Assembly: GCA_034663685.1 (NCBI GenBank)
Contig: JAXDJC010000206.1
Span: forward strand, 1 to 15,384
DNA: 15,384 nt
Source of the DNA: AC-37 sp034663685
GTDB taxonomy: Bacteria; Actinomycetota; Thermoleophilia; Solirubrobacterales; Thermoleophilaceae
Reading direction: 5' to 3'
Below, piece after piece: positions 8,191 to 14,970 of this stretch (position 1 is its first letter; each line of letters opens with the position of its first letter). Position numbers and translations under genes: made by a program. The notes under the pieces were generated by a model. The model worked only from the letters and a program-made list of their open reading frames with translations. It was not told where the DNA came from and did not search any database.

Positions 8191-8568
8191 GTGACGCGCA
8201 CCCCCCGAACGCCCCTGCGTGAGCTCGGCCTATGGGCACCCCCGGTCGTGCTGATGGGCGTCATCTTCTTCCTCTCGGCCCAGCCGGACCTCTCGTCCGG
8301 GCTCGGCGCCTGGGACCTGATCCTGCGCAAGGCCGCGCACATGACCGAGTACGGCCTGCTGGTGCTCCTCTGGTGGCGCGCGCTGCGCGAGCGCGTGCCC
8401 GCGCGCCTGGCCGTGGGCCTCGGGGTGGCCATCGCGATCGCATACTCGGGCACCGACGAGTACCACCAGACGTTCATCCACGGACGCCACGGCACGCCGG
8501 TCGACGTGGCGATCGACTCCGTGGGCATGGCGGCGGTCGCGCTGCTGCTGCTCAGAAGAGAGCGCTGA
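8191..8568 (+). CDS. VanZ-like family membrane protein
   Basis: A small integral membrane protein of the VanZ family (named for teicoplanin resistance; the biochemical role of the family is unsettled). It shows FFLSAQPDL, RKAAHMTEYGLL and the signature YSGTDEYHQTFIHGRHGTPVDVAIDSVG region with conserved D-E-x-x-Q, R and D. There are about four membrane segments in about 125 residues, a usual single-domain length. An ATG at 8185 gives two more residues. I prefer the GTG at 8191 because TAGGTT (8179-8184) would place the transcript start near it; the ATG directly abuts the -10 box. No van resistance genes are adjacent. Its stop is one base before the GTG of the sensor kinase, so the two form an operon. 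Confidence 0.87.
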   Translation: MTRTPRTPLRELGLWAPPVVLMGVIFFLSAQPDLSSGLGAWDLILRKAAHMTEYGLLVLLWWRALRERVPARLAVGLGVAIAIAYSGTDEYHQTFIHGRHGTPVDVAIDSVGMAAVALLLLRRER

Positions 8569-8569
8569 G

Positions 8570-9754
8570 GTGCTCGGCGAACGCCTTCCCCTCCAGTCGC
8601 GCCAGCCCGTGCTCTGGTTCGCGATCCTGCGCGCGTTCATCGTGGCGGCGGGCCTCGTCTCGGTCGCGGCATTCGAGATCCCACATCGCGGACGGGTGGC
8701 GCTCGTGCTCGCCGGCCTGGCCGTGCCGTGGGCGGCGTGGCTCGTGGTCCAGGCTCGGCGGCGCCCCGAGCTCGGCCTGAGCCTCGCCATCGCGGGCGGC
8801 GACCTCCTCATCCTCGGCCTCGTTCAGGTGCTCGAGCCGTCGTCGTATGCGGGCGTGCGGTTCGTGGCCCTCTTCCTGATCGCCACCCACGCGTACTTCC
8901 AGGGCGAGCGCGGCGGCCTGGCGGTGGCGGTGGCCGGGATCGCGTTCCTCGTGCCCGTCACCGCGCTGGTGGACACGCCCATGAACGGCGGCATGCTGGT
9001 CTTCTCGGAGGCGCTGTTCGGCCTATCCGCGCTCTGCTGCGGCCTGTTCGTGGCCCGCCTGCGCTCCGCCGAGTCGGTCGAGCGGCTGCGCTCGCGCGAC
9101 CTCTCGCGGCGCGCGATCGAGGCCGAGAACGAGATGCGCCGGCGGCTGGCCGAGTCGATCCACGACGGGCCGGTGCAGGAGCTGGTGAGCCTCGACCTGA
9201 TGCTCGCGTCGCTCGACAAGGCTGCCGAGCGCGGCGACAGCGAGGGCGTGCGCGAGCGGCTCACCGAGGCGCGCCTGCTCACCCAGCGCAACATCGGCGC
9301 ACTTCGCGACGAGCTGATCGGCCTCGGCCCCTACGCCTTCGACGAGCTCTCCTTCGACATCGCGGTCGAGCAGTGCGCGCCGGTGTGGCAGCGCCGCTAC
9401 GGCATCGAGATCGAGCTGGCGGTCGACCGCCTCGATCTCACCAACGACGTCTGCGGCGGGCTGTTCGGCATCGCGCAGGAGGCCGTGGCCAACGCCGGCC
9501 GGCACGCCAGCGCGAGCAGGGTGGTGGTCACGCTGCGGACCGTCGGCGGCGAGCTCGAGCTGCGGGTGTCGGACGACGGCGAGGGGTTCACCGGGCCGGG
9601 CCCCCTCTCCACCACCACATCCGGGCACATCGGCCTGGCGAGCATGCGCGAGCGCGCCGAGCTGATCGGCGGCACCCTCGACATCGAGACCGGCGAGCGC
9701 GGCACGAAGGTGGTTGTGCGGGCGCCGTACGTGCCGGCGCCGGCGCGGGCCTAG
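8570..9754 (+). CDS. Membrane sensor histidine kinase, NarL-type (HisKA_3/HATPase_c)
   Basis: The 394-residue protein has about six membrane helices in residues 15-163 with little extracytoplasmic sequence, so it probably senses within or at the membrane. A coiled linker (164-195) leads to a HisKA_3 phosphoacceptor box ESIHDGPVQELV with H198. The ATPase domain has the N box QEAVANAGRHA (303-313, N308), G1 DDGEGF (335-340) and G2 HIGLASMRERAELIGG (353-368). This is the DesK/NarX/LiaS class, which normally phosphorylates a receiver-LuxR regulator. No receiver-domain gene is in the window; the convergent neighbour has a LuxR HTH but an HDOD input instead. The GTG at 8570 follows the VanZ stop by one base (TGAGGTG), indicating translational coupling. 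Confidence 0.92.
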   Translation: MLGERLPLQSRQPVLWFAILRAFIVAAGLVSVAAFEIPHRGRVALVLAGLAVPWAAWLVVQARRRPELGLSLAIAGGDLLILGLVQVLEPSSYAGVRFVALFLIATHAYFQGERGGLAVAVAGIAFLVPVTALVDTPMNGGMLVFSEALFGLSALCCGLFVARLRSAESVERLRSRDLSRRAIEAENEMRRRLAESIHDGPVQELVSLDLMLASLDKAAERGDSEGVRERLTEARLLTQRNIGALRDELIGLGPYAFDELSFDIAVEQCAPVWQRRYGIEIELAVDRLDLTNDVCGGLFGIAQEAVANAGRHASASRVVVTLRTVGGELELRVSDDGEGFTGPGPLSTTTSGHIGLASMRERAELIGGTLDIETGERGTKVVVRAPYVPAPARA

Positions 9755-10830
9755 ATCCAGCCGCGCTGGGTGGCCATCAGGACCGCCTGCGCGCGGTCCA
9801 CGGCGCCGAGCTTGGCGTACGTGTTGTGCAGGTGCGTGCGCACCGTGCTCGTTGAGAGGTTCAGCTCGAGCGCGATCTGCTTGTAGACCTTGCCCTCGGC
9901 GAGGCGCTTGAGCACGTCGATCTCGCGCGGGGAGAGCGGGCACGGGTCGACCTGCCGGCGCTGCTGACCGCCGCCGTACGGCAGCTCGTACATCACGCCG
10001 CGGAGCTTGTCGGCGTCGAGGCCGAGCTCGCGGGCCACCTTGAGCATCCGGGCCGGCTCGATCGGATGGCCCTGCGCGTAGTGCGCCAGCATGTCGGCGA
10101 GCCGGATGATCGCGGCCTCGCCGGTGGCCTCGTCGGAGTGGTGGCGCTCGATCGCGGAGGCCAGCCGCGCGGGCAGGCCCCAGCGGCGGGCGAGCACGCC
10201 GCCCACCAGCGCGTGGTCCACGCCCAGCTCGCGGCGCTCCTGGTGGAGGCGCTCGTCGGGCGTGCGCGCATCGCGGTGGACCTGGCCCGGGTAGCCGGGG
10301 TAGGCGTGCACCAGGACCAGCTTGCCGATGTCGTGGAGCAGCGCCGAGACCAGCAGCTCGTCCTTGTCGGCGAACTCGATCTCGCGGGCGATGCGCTCCG
10401 CCGCACGCTGCGCGGCGACAGCGTGCAGGCGGAAGCGCTCGGGGGCGGCGTCCCAACCCGGGATTCGCTCGAAGAAGTCGAAGACGGCGGTGCGGGCGGC
10501 GAGCGCCTCCACTCCGCTGGGGGTCAGCAGCTCGATCGCCTCGGGCACGCTGGAGATGCGGCCGCGCTTCGGCGCGGGGGCGCGGTTGGCGATCCGCAGC
10601 ACCGCGATGACCAGCGACACGTCCGACTCGATCGCCTGCACCACGTCGCCCGCCGCCATGTGCTCCTCGCGCACGAGGCGCAGGACGCGGTTGCGCGACT
10701 CGGCCAGGGCCGGGAACGCCTCGAGCGCCTCGAACGCAGCGGTCAGCCTGCGCCCGTGACCCTCAGCGGCGGGGCGCTGGGCGGGTGCTGCGCTGTTGCG
10801 GTCGGGGACCGGCTTAAGTGCTCGTTCCAC
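9751..10830 (-). CDS. HDOD-domain regulator with C-terminal LuxR-type HTH
   Basis: The 359-residue protein has a disordered N-terminus (1-28), an HDOD domain (about 30-255) and a LuxR-type helix-turn-helix (299-355: LSPREIDVLKRLAEGKVYKQIA then STSTVRTHLHNTYAKLGA). HDOD domains are HD-superfamily signalling modules, many with a degraded metal site. Here the set looks intact: H136, H166-D167 in LLHDIGK, H230-H231 and D246, so phosphohydrolase activity is possible. It probably acts as a DNA-binding regulator whose input is the HDOD part. The start is a GTG at 10830 with GGAAGG ten bases upstream. Its stop shares CTAG with the convergent kinase. An approximately 189-base gap before it contains small hairpins. 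A functional link to the kinase is only suggested by position. Confidence 0.9.
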   Translation of the reverse strand: MERALKPVPDRNSAAPAQRPAAEGHGRRLTAAFEALEAFPALAESRNRVLRLVREEHMAAGDVVQAIESDVSLVIAVLRIANRAPAPKRGRISSVPEAIELLTPSGVEALAARTAVFDFFERIPGWDAAPERFRLHAVAAQRAAERIAREIEFADKDELLVSALLHDIGKLVLVHAYPGYPGQVHRDARTPDERLHQERRELGVDHALVGGVLARRWGLPARLASAIERHHSDEATGEAAIIRLADMLAHYAQGHPIEPARMLKVARELGLDADKLRGVMYELPYGGGQQRRQVDPCPLSPREIDVLKRLAEGKVYKQIALELNLSTSTVRTHLHNTYAKLGAVDRAQAVLMATQRGWI

Positions 10831-11019
10831 TCTGGACTTGCCTTCCGTGGCTCTGGTTCTGATTGGCGGCTTGATCCCGGCGAATCGGTAATCCGTCCGG
10901 TGCCTCTTTGTCGGCAGCGGGGGTTCCCGAGTTGAGCGCTGATTTCGCTTGACAAGAGGGCTTGGGGCCTAGGCCCTAACCCGATGACCAACCGCGGCCA
11001 CCCTTTCCGGGGACCCCGC
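10831..11019. other. Intergenic region between gltX and the HDOD-LuxR gene
   Basis: No gene is visible in these 189 bases. On the minus strand they form the upstream region of the HDOD-LuxR gene. Features seen are a perfect 12-bp palindrome GGGCCTAGGCCC (10965-10976), a TTGACA on the plus strand (10949-10954) without a good -10, and a small interrupted hairpin (CCGG/CCGG outside, CGG-taat-CCG inside, 10877-10900). Unlike most promoters here, no TANNNT box lies just before the start codon, so this gene probably has a real 5' leader. Confidence 0.4.
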
Positions 11020-12285
11020 CTAGCGGGCTCTGGAGAGGGCCCGGTCGATGCGCGCCAGGCTTTCGTCGCGCCCCAGGACGGCGACCGACTCGAAGATGCC
11101 CGGCGAGATCGTGGAGCCGGCGATCGCCACGCGGATCGGCTGGTAGACCTCGCGCGCCTTCACCCCGAGCTCCTCCACGAGCGGCTTGAGCCGCGCCTCG
11201 AGGGTCTCCGCGTCGAACGGCTCGGCAGCGGCGATCACGTCGCGTGCGCGCGCGAGACGATCCGCCGCCCCGTCGCCCATCACCTTGCTCCACGCCTTCT
11301 CGTCGGTCTCCTGCGGCTCGACCAGGAAGCCGGCCAGGGGCCAGAAGTCGGCGAGCGTCTGCATCTTCTCCTGCGCGATCTCCACGGCCTCGCGCGGGAT
11401 CTGGCGGCCGTGGCGCTTCTCGAGCCGCGCCTTCAGGTCGTCGACGGACAGCTCGCGCAGGTAGCGGCCGTTCATCCAGCGGAGCTTCTGCTCGTCGAAC
11501 ACCGCCGGCGACTTCGAGACCCGCTCCAGCGAGAAGTGCTCGATCAGCTCCTCGGTGGTGAAGAAGGTGGTGCTCTCGTCGTAGCCCCAGCCGAGCAGGG
11601 CCGTGTAGTTGCGCACCGCCTCGGGCAGGTAACCGGCCTCGCGCAGCTCCTGGACCGACGCCGCGCCGTGGCGCTTGGAGAGCTTCTTGCCGTCCGGCCC
11701 GTGCAGCAGCGGGAGGTGCGCGTAGACCGGCGGCTCGGCGCCGAGGGCCTTCAGGATCATCAGCTGGCGCGGGGTGTTGGAGAGGTGGTCCTCGCCGCGC
11801 ACCACGTGGGTGATCCCCATGTCGCGGTCGTCCACGGCCACGGCCAGGTTGTAGAGCGGGCTGCCGTCCGAGCGGGCGATCACGAAGTCGTCGATCGCGG
11901 CGTGGTCGAAGGCGATCTCGCCGCGGACCACGTCGGTCACGACGGTGGTGCCGCCGTCTGGGACCCTCAGCCGCACCGCGCCGTCGTCGAGGTACGCGTG
12001 CCCCTCCTCCACGAGCCGCGCGATCTCCTCCTCGTGGCGTGGCCGGCGCTCCGACTGCGAGTACGGGCCCTCGTCGAAGCCCAGCTCGAGCCATTCGAGG
12101 GCGTCGTGGATCTGCGCCACGTTCTCCGGGGTGGAGCGCTCGCGGTCGGTGTCCTCGATGCGCAGCACGAAGGCGCCGCCCGTCTTCCGGGCCAGCAGCC
12201 AGTTGTACATTGCGGTCCTCGCCCCGCCGATGTGCAGCGCTCCGGTCGGCGACGGGGCGAACCTCACCCTCATGCTCTCTGCCAC
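11020..12285 (-). CDS. gltX: Glutamyl-tRNA synthetase, compact form
   Basis: A class I aminoacyl-tRNA synthetase charging tRNA-Glu. The product is 421 residues versus about 460-490 usually. It has RFAPSPTGALHIGGARTA (8-25, HIGH-like), IEDTDRERS (43-51), YNLAVAVDDRDMGITHVVRGEDH (145-167) and the KLSKRHG loop (201-207, KMSKS-like). The C-terminal anticodon-binding part is present. The missing length lies between HAYLDDG and AVRLRVPDGGTT (about 95-105), where most bacterial GluRS have 40-50 residues including the zinc-binding cysteines. The frame is intact, so this is a natural compact form. I chose the GTG at 12285 because TAGCAT lies six bases upstream (leaderless); an ATG at 12273 (MRVRFAPSPTG) is a good alternative with GAGG 12-13 bases upstream. 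Discriminating versus non-discriminating specificity cannot be told. Confidence 0.95.
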   Translation of the reverse strand: MAESMRVRFAPSPTGALHIGGARTAMYNWLLARKTGGAFVLRIEDTDRERSTPENVAQIHDALEWLELGFDEGPYSQSERRPRHEEEIARLVEEGHAYLDDGAVRLRVPDGGTTVVTDVVRGEIAFDHAAIDDFVIARSDGSPLYNLAVAVDDRDMGITHVVRGEDHLSNTPRQLMILKALGAEPPVYAHLPLLHGPDGKKLSKRHGAASVQELREAGYLPEAVRNYTALLGWGYDESTTFFTTEELIEHFSLERVSKSPAVFDEQKLRWMNGRYLRELSVDDLKARLEKRHGRQIPREAVEIAQEKMQTLADFWPLAGFLVEPQETDEKAWSKVMGDGAADRLARARDVIAAAEPFDAETLEARLKPLVEELGVKAREVYQPIRVAIAGSTISPGIFESVAVLGRDESLARIDRALSRAR

Positions 12286-12291
12286 ACCTCG

Positions 12292-12297
12292 ATGCTA
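12292..12297 (-). promoter_or_regulatory. Putative -10 box (TAGCAT) for gltX, overlapping the nfo start codon
   Basis: On the minus strand TAGCAT is followed by six bases and the gltX GTG at 12285. The same bases on the plus strand are the first two codons of nfo (ATGCTA), so the promoter element of one gene is inside the other. Confidence 0.4.
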
Positions 12298-13194
12298 ATC
12301 GGCGGCCACGTATCCCCGGCGGGCGGCCTCGTCAAGGCGTTCCACCGCGGCGTGGAGCGCGACTGCGACGCGATCCAGATCTTCAACCAGTCGCCCCGCG
12401 CCTGGCGGCCCACCAACCACCGCGCCGACGACATCGCGGAGTTCCGCGAGCTGCTGGCGGCGGGGCCGGTGCGCTCGGTGGTGATCCACGCCGTCTACCT
12501 CATCAACTGCGCGTCGAAGGACAGGGAGGTGCGGCGCAAGTCGCTCGACTCGCTCGCCCACGCCCTGCGGACCGGGGATGCGATCGGGGCCGGCGGCGTG
12601 GTGGTGCACCCGGGGTCCACCGTGGGCGAGCCGCTGCCCCAGGCGATCGAGCGAGTGGGCGATGCGATCCGCCACGTCCTCGAGGAGTCGGAGAGGTGCA
12701 TGCTCCTGCTGGAGAACACCGCCGGGGCCGGCGGCACGATCGGGCGCTCGTTCGGGGAGCTCGCGCAGCTGATCGAGCTGGGCGGCGGGCATGAGCGGAT
12801 CGGCGTGTGCCTGGACTCGTGCCACATGCTGGCCTCGGGGTTCGACGTGCGCACCGCCGAGGGTCTCGACGCGGTGCTGGAGGAGTGCGTGACCACGCTC
12901 GGCATGGACCGCGTGCGCTGCCTGCACGTGAACGACTCGATGATGCCGCTCGGCTCCAACCGCGACCGCCACGCCCCGCTCGGCGACGGCGAGCTGGGCC
13001 GCGAGGGATGCGCCGCGTTCTTCAGCGAGCCGCGCTTCGAGGGCCTGCCGGCGATCTTCGAGGGGCCCGGCCTGGCGGGGAAGGGCATAGCTCTCGAGGA
13101 CATCGTCGTCGCGCGCAAGCTGCGCGCGAGGGGGCTGAGGGCGCGCGGCCTGCCTGTGCCCAAGCGCAGGCCGCACGCCAAGCCGCCGCCTTAG
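12292..13194 (+). CDS. nfo: Endonuclease IV (AP endonuclease, Nfo)
   Basis: A zinc-dependent AP endonuclease of base-excision repair that cuts 5' of abasic sites and trims 3'-blocked ends. The 300-residue TIM-barrel protein starts MLIGGHVSPAGGL, the family N-terminus. Zinc-ligand candidates are all present: H66 (VIHAVYLIN), H106 (VVHPG), E141 (LLENTAG), D175 and H178 (CLDSCH), H212 (LHVNDS), D225 and H227 (RDRHAPLG) and E257 (IFEGPG, usually ETP). The C-terminal 28 residues are basic and proline-rich (KLRARGLRARGLPVPKRRP), an extra tail that may add DNA binding. No Shine-Dalgarno and no good -10 lie just upstream, and its start is only six bases from the gltX GTG. It ends in a TTAG overlap with the secreted-protein gene. 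Confidence 0.94.
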   Translation: MLIGGHVSPAGGLVKAFHRGVERDCDAIQIFNQSPRAWRPTNHRADDIAEFRELLAAGPVRSVVIHAVYLINCASKDREVRRKSLDSLAHALRTGDAIGAGGVVVHPGSTVGEPLPQAIERVGDAIRHVLEESERCMLLLENTAGAGGTIGRSFGELAQLIELGGGHERIGVCLDSCHMLASGFDVRTAEGLDAVLEECVTTLGMDRVRCLHVNDSMMPLGSNRDRHAPLGDGELGREGCAAFFSEPRFEGLPAIFEGPGLAGKGIALEDIVVARKLRARGLRARGLPVPKRRPHAKPPP

Positions 13195-14024
13195 CGGGGA
13201 CTCGCCAGGATCGGGCCAATCAGGCTGAGACCCGCGGGCGGGTCGCTCACTGCCATGCCCGTGAGCACGCACCTGTTCGTAGCGGCGAACCCGGTCGCCC
13301 TCCAGACCTGCAGGTTGACCGACACGATCGCCCCGCCGTTCTGGGTGATGATCGACGAGCCGGTGAGCGGCGTCGCGAAGTTGATCGCGAGATTCCCATT
13401 GTTGTTCGGGACCGCAGCCCCGGTTCCCGTCGGGTCCATGATGGTCACGTCCGAGCCGGCGTCGACGTCGGGGAACTCGCCCTCCGTCGCGGTGTCTCCA
13501 CGGCTCACGATCAGGGACGAGTTGTCCTTGTTCGTCCGTGCTGTGAGGGTGACCCCGTTGGTCGTGTCACAGCTCGCCTTGAGCGTGAGGCCGTCCGTGG
13601 CGTAGACCGTCACCGGACTCGCGCTGTTCGCATCGGTCGAGAAGAAGATCGCCCTCACATGACGGCCGGAGACCGCGTCGGAGTTCTTCGCGTGGTCGGC
13701 CTCCTTGGCGTTGTCCGAGTTGGTCGAGTGGTCCGAGTTGGTCGAGTGGTCGGAGTTGTCGGCGTGCGTCGCCTGAGGCGTGCTGCTCGCCGTGGTGGCC
13801 GAGCCCGCCGTGGTGGCGCTGCCCGCCGTGTCGGCCTGAACCGCCTTCGGCACCTTGTTCTTCTTCAGGTAATCCTTGATGAGCGCCGTGTCGAGCGCCT
13901 TGTCGGCGTGTGTCGCCTTCTTCTTGCTGCTGGTGATGTTCGGCGCCGCGACGGCGCCGCCCGCGACTGCGAACACCAGCGCGACGATCGCGACCACCAG
14001 CGCCGGTGAGAACTTGAACCTCAT
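13191..14024 (-). CDS. Secreted hexapeptide-repeat protein of unknown function
   Basis: The 277-residue protein has a clear signal peptide (1-27, cleavage likely after AVAA). A repeat region follows in which residues 61-120 can be written as ten consecutive six-residue units (such as AGSATT, AGSATT, SDHSTN, SDHSTN, SDNAKE, ADHAKN), typically Ala/Ser at position 1, often Asp at 2 and Ala/Ser at 4. The rest (120-277) is Thr/Asn/Gly-rich and probably beta-structured, with two cysteines (C152, C252) that might form a disulfide. I do not recognise a named family; low-complexity secreted proteins with such an N-terminus are common in Thermoleophilia as I recall. A strong GAGGAGG lies six to seven bases before the ATG, unlike most genes here, so it has a normal leader. 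Likely extracellular or surface-located. Confidence 0.82.
   Translation of the reverse strand: MRFKFSPALVVAIVALVFAVAGGAVAAPNITSSKKKATHADKALDTALIKDYLKKNKVPKAVQADTAGSATTAGSATTASSTPQATHADNSDHSTNSDHSTNSDNAKEADHAKNSDAVSGRHVRAIFFSTDANSASPVTVYATDGLTLKASCDTTNGVTLTARTNKDNSSLIVSRGDTATEGEFPDVDAGSDVTIMDPTGTGAAVPNNNGNLAINFATPLTGSSIITQNGGAIVSVNLQVWRATGFAATNRCVLTGMAVSDPPAGLSLIGPILASPR
13713..13766. repeat. 18-bp tandem repeat encoding the SDHSTN hexads
   Basis: Two perfect 18-bp copies (13713-13730 and 13731-13748, GTCCGAGTTGGTCGAGTG) are followed by a diverged third (13749-13766). They encode six-residue units of the secreted protein. Perfect nucleotide identity suggests recent slippage or duplication. 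Confidence 0.85.
13791..13844. repeat. Second 18-bp imperfect repeat block (AGSATT hexads)
   Basis: Three 18-bp units start at 13791, 13809 and 13827. The first two differ at three positions and the third is more diverged. They lie in the same frame as the other block and encode the AGSATT-type units. Confidence 0.75.
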
Positions 14025-14090
14025 GAAGCTCCTCCTCTGCTCGGTTTGGCCGACTCTCTCAGAAGCGGCCGCGTCGCGCCAGGGGAACCG

Positions 14091-14480
14091 TCAGAGGATG
14101 TCGCGCAGGTCGAAGCCGGCGGCTTCGGGCGGGGCCGGATCGTCGTAGAACATCGGGTTGACGCAATCGAACGCGCCGCCGTGCCCGTGGTAGGCGCGCT
14201 CGACCGAGGTCCGGCAGCGCGGGATCGGCGCGCCGGTCATCTTCACCCCGCCGAACCCGTGGCGCGTGCGCTCGGACTCCCGGAACAGCTCCACGTCGAT
14301 CTCGACCTTGAAGACCTTGTTCAGGCAGCCCATGAAGCGGCGGCCGGTGTCCTCGTCGTCATAGAGGTAGAGGTACGGGCAGTTCGACTCGAGGCAGCCC
14401 GACGGGAGCAGCACGCGGTCGCAGAACGAGCAGCATTGACGGCACTCGCTGAGCTGAGGCGGCTGCGCTGTCTGCGCCAT
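14091..14480 (-). CDS. Small cysteine-rich protein of unknown function
   Basis: A 129-residue soluble protein with nine cysteines: C13, C16, C17, C20, C29 and C34 clustered near the N-terminus (CRQCCSFCDRVLLPSGCLES then NCPYLYLY), plus C52, C89 and C106. The rest is well-formed globular sequence (GRRFMGCLNKVFKVEIDVELF, GAPIPRCRTSVERAY, FDCVNPMFYD). The cluster suggests a zinc or iron-sulfur site, but I recognise no named family. There is no signal peptide. The ATG at 14480 has TAAGCT six bases upstream and no Shine-Dalgarno, fitting a leaderless transcript. It is divergent from the VOC gene and lies 66 bases upstream of the secreted-protein gene on the same strand. Confidence 0.85.
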   Translation of the reverse strand: MAQTAQPPQLSECRQCCSFCDRVLLPSGCLESNCPYLYLYDDEDTGRRFMGCLNKVFKVEIDVELFRESERTRHGFGGVKMTGAPIPRCRTSVERAYHGHGGAFDCVNPMFYDDPAPPEAAGFDLRDIL

Positions 14481-14486
14481 GGCGGC

Positions 14487-14492
14487 AGCTTA
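14487..14492 (-). promoter_or_regulatory. Putative -10 box (TAAGCT) for leaderless Cys-rich protein gene
   Basis: On the minus strand TAAGCT is followed by six bases and the ATG at 14480. No Shine-Dalgarno and no clear -35. Confidence 0.45.
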
Positions 14493-14594
14493 CGCCTCAT
14501 TCGCCGAATGGAGCGCGGCGGAGCCGCACCGATGAGCTTCGCGCGCGACCATGGTCTAAGCACTTGATCAGCATCATCGAGCGAAGGAGCAAGC

Positions 14595-14966
14595 ATGGGC
14601 CAGCCGGTAGTTCACTTCGAGATCATCGGGAAGGACGGGGACAAGCTCCAGAGCTACTACTCCGAGCTGTTCGGGTGGGATGTCGACGCGAACAACCCGA
14701 TGAAGTACGGGATGGTCGGGCGCGACGGGAACACGAACCCCGAGGGAATCGGGATCGCCGGCGGCATCGGCGGAGGCCCGGAGGGATACGAGGGCCACGT
14801 GATGTTCTACGTCGAGGTCCCCGACGTGGAGGCCGGGCTCGCGCAGGCCGAGAGTCTCGGCGGCACCCGGGTCATGGGCCCGGAGAAGATCATGGAGCAG
14901 ATCGTGCTCGGCCATTTCAAGGACCCCGAGGGGCACCTGATCGGGCTGGTGCAGGGGGCCGAATAG
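14595..14966 (+). CDS. VOC-fold protein (glyoxalase/bleomycin-resistance/dioxygenase superfamily)
   Basis: The 123-residue single-domain protein has two beta-alpha-beta-beta-beta halves. The first starts VVHFEIIGKDGDKLQSYYSELFGWDV (5-30) and the second GHVMFYVEVPDVEAGLAQAESLGG (67-90), ending FKDPEGHLIGLVQ (108-120). Candidate metal ligands are H7, H68 and the PEGHLIGL segment. The superfamily covers isomerases, dioxygenases and antibiotic-binding proteins, so the substrate is unknown. A good ribosome site (GAAGGAG) lies about six bases before the ATG, so this gene has a conventional leader. It appears monocistronic: a large hairpin follows the stop. Confidence 0.92.
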   Translation: MGQPVVHFEIIGKDGDKLQSYYSELFGWDVDANNPMKYGMVGRDGNTNPEGIGIAGGIGGGPEGYEGHVMFYVEVPDVEAGLAQAESLGGTRVMGPEKIMEQIVLGHFKDPEGHLIGLVQGAE

Positions 14967-14970
14967 ACGT

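Noticed and set aside
10844..10950. Resemblance to a cyclic-di-GMP (GEMM) riboswitch near the HDOD gene
   Set aside because: On the plus strand GGTAATCC and GGCAGCGGGGGTTCCCGA recall GEMM elements, but the central ACGCAAAGCC part is missing and the strand is opposite to the HDOD gene. On the minus strand only ATTACCGA recalls it. Not enough to call.
10949..10980. Plus-strand promoter from TTGACA at 10949
   Set aside because: A good -10 is missing at 16-18 bases, and no plus-strand gene follows; the next gene downstream is antisense gltX.
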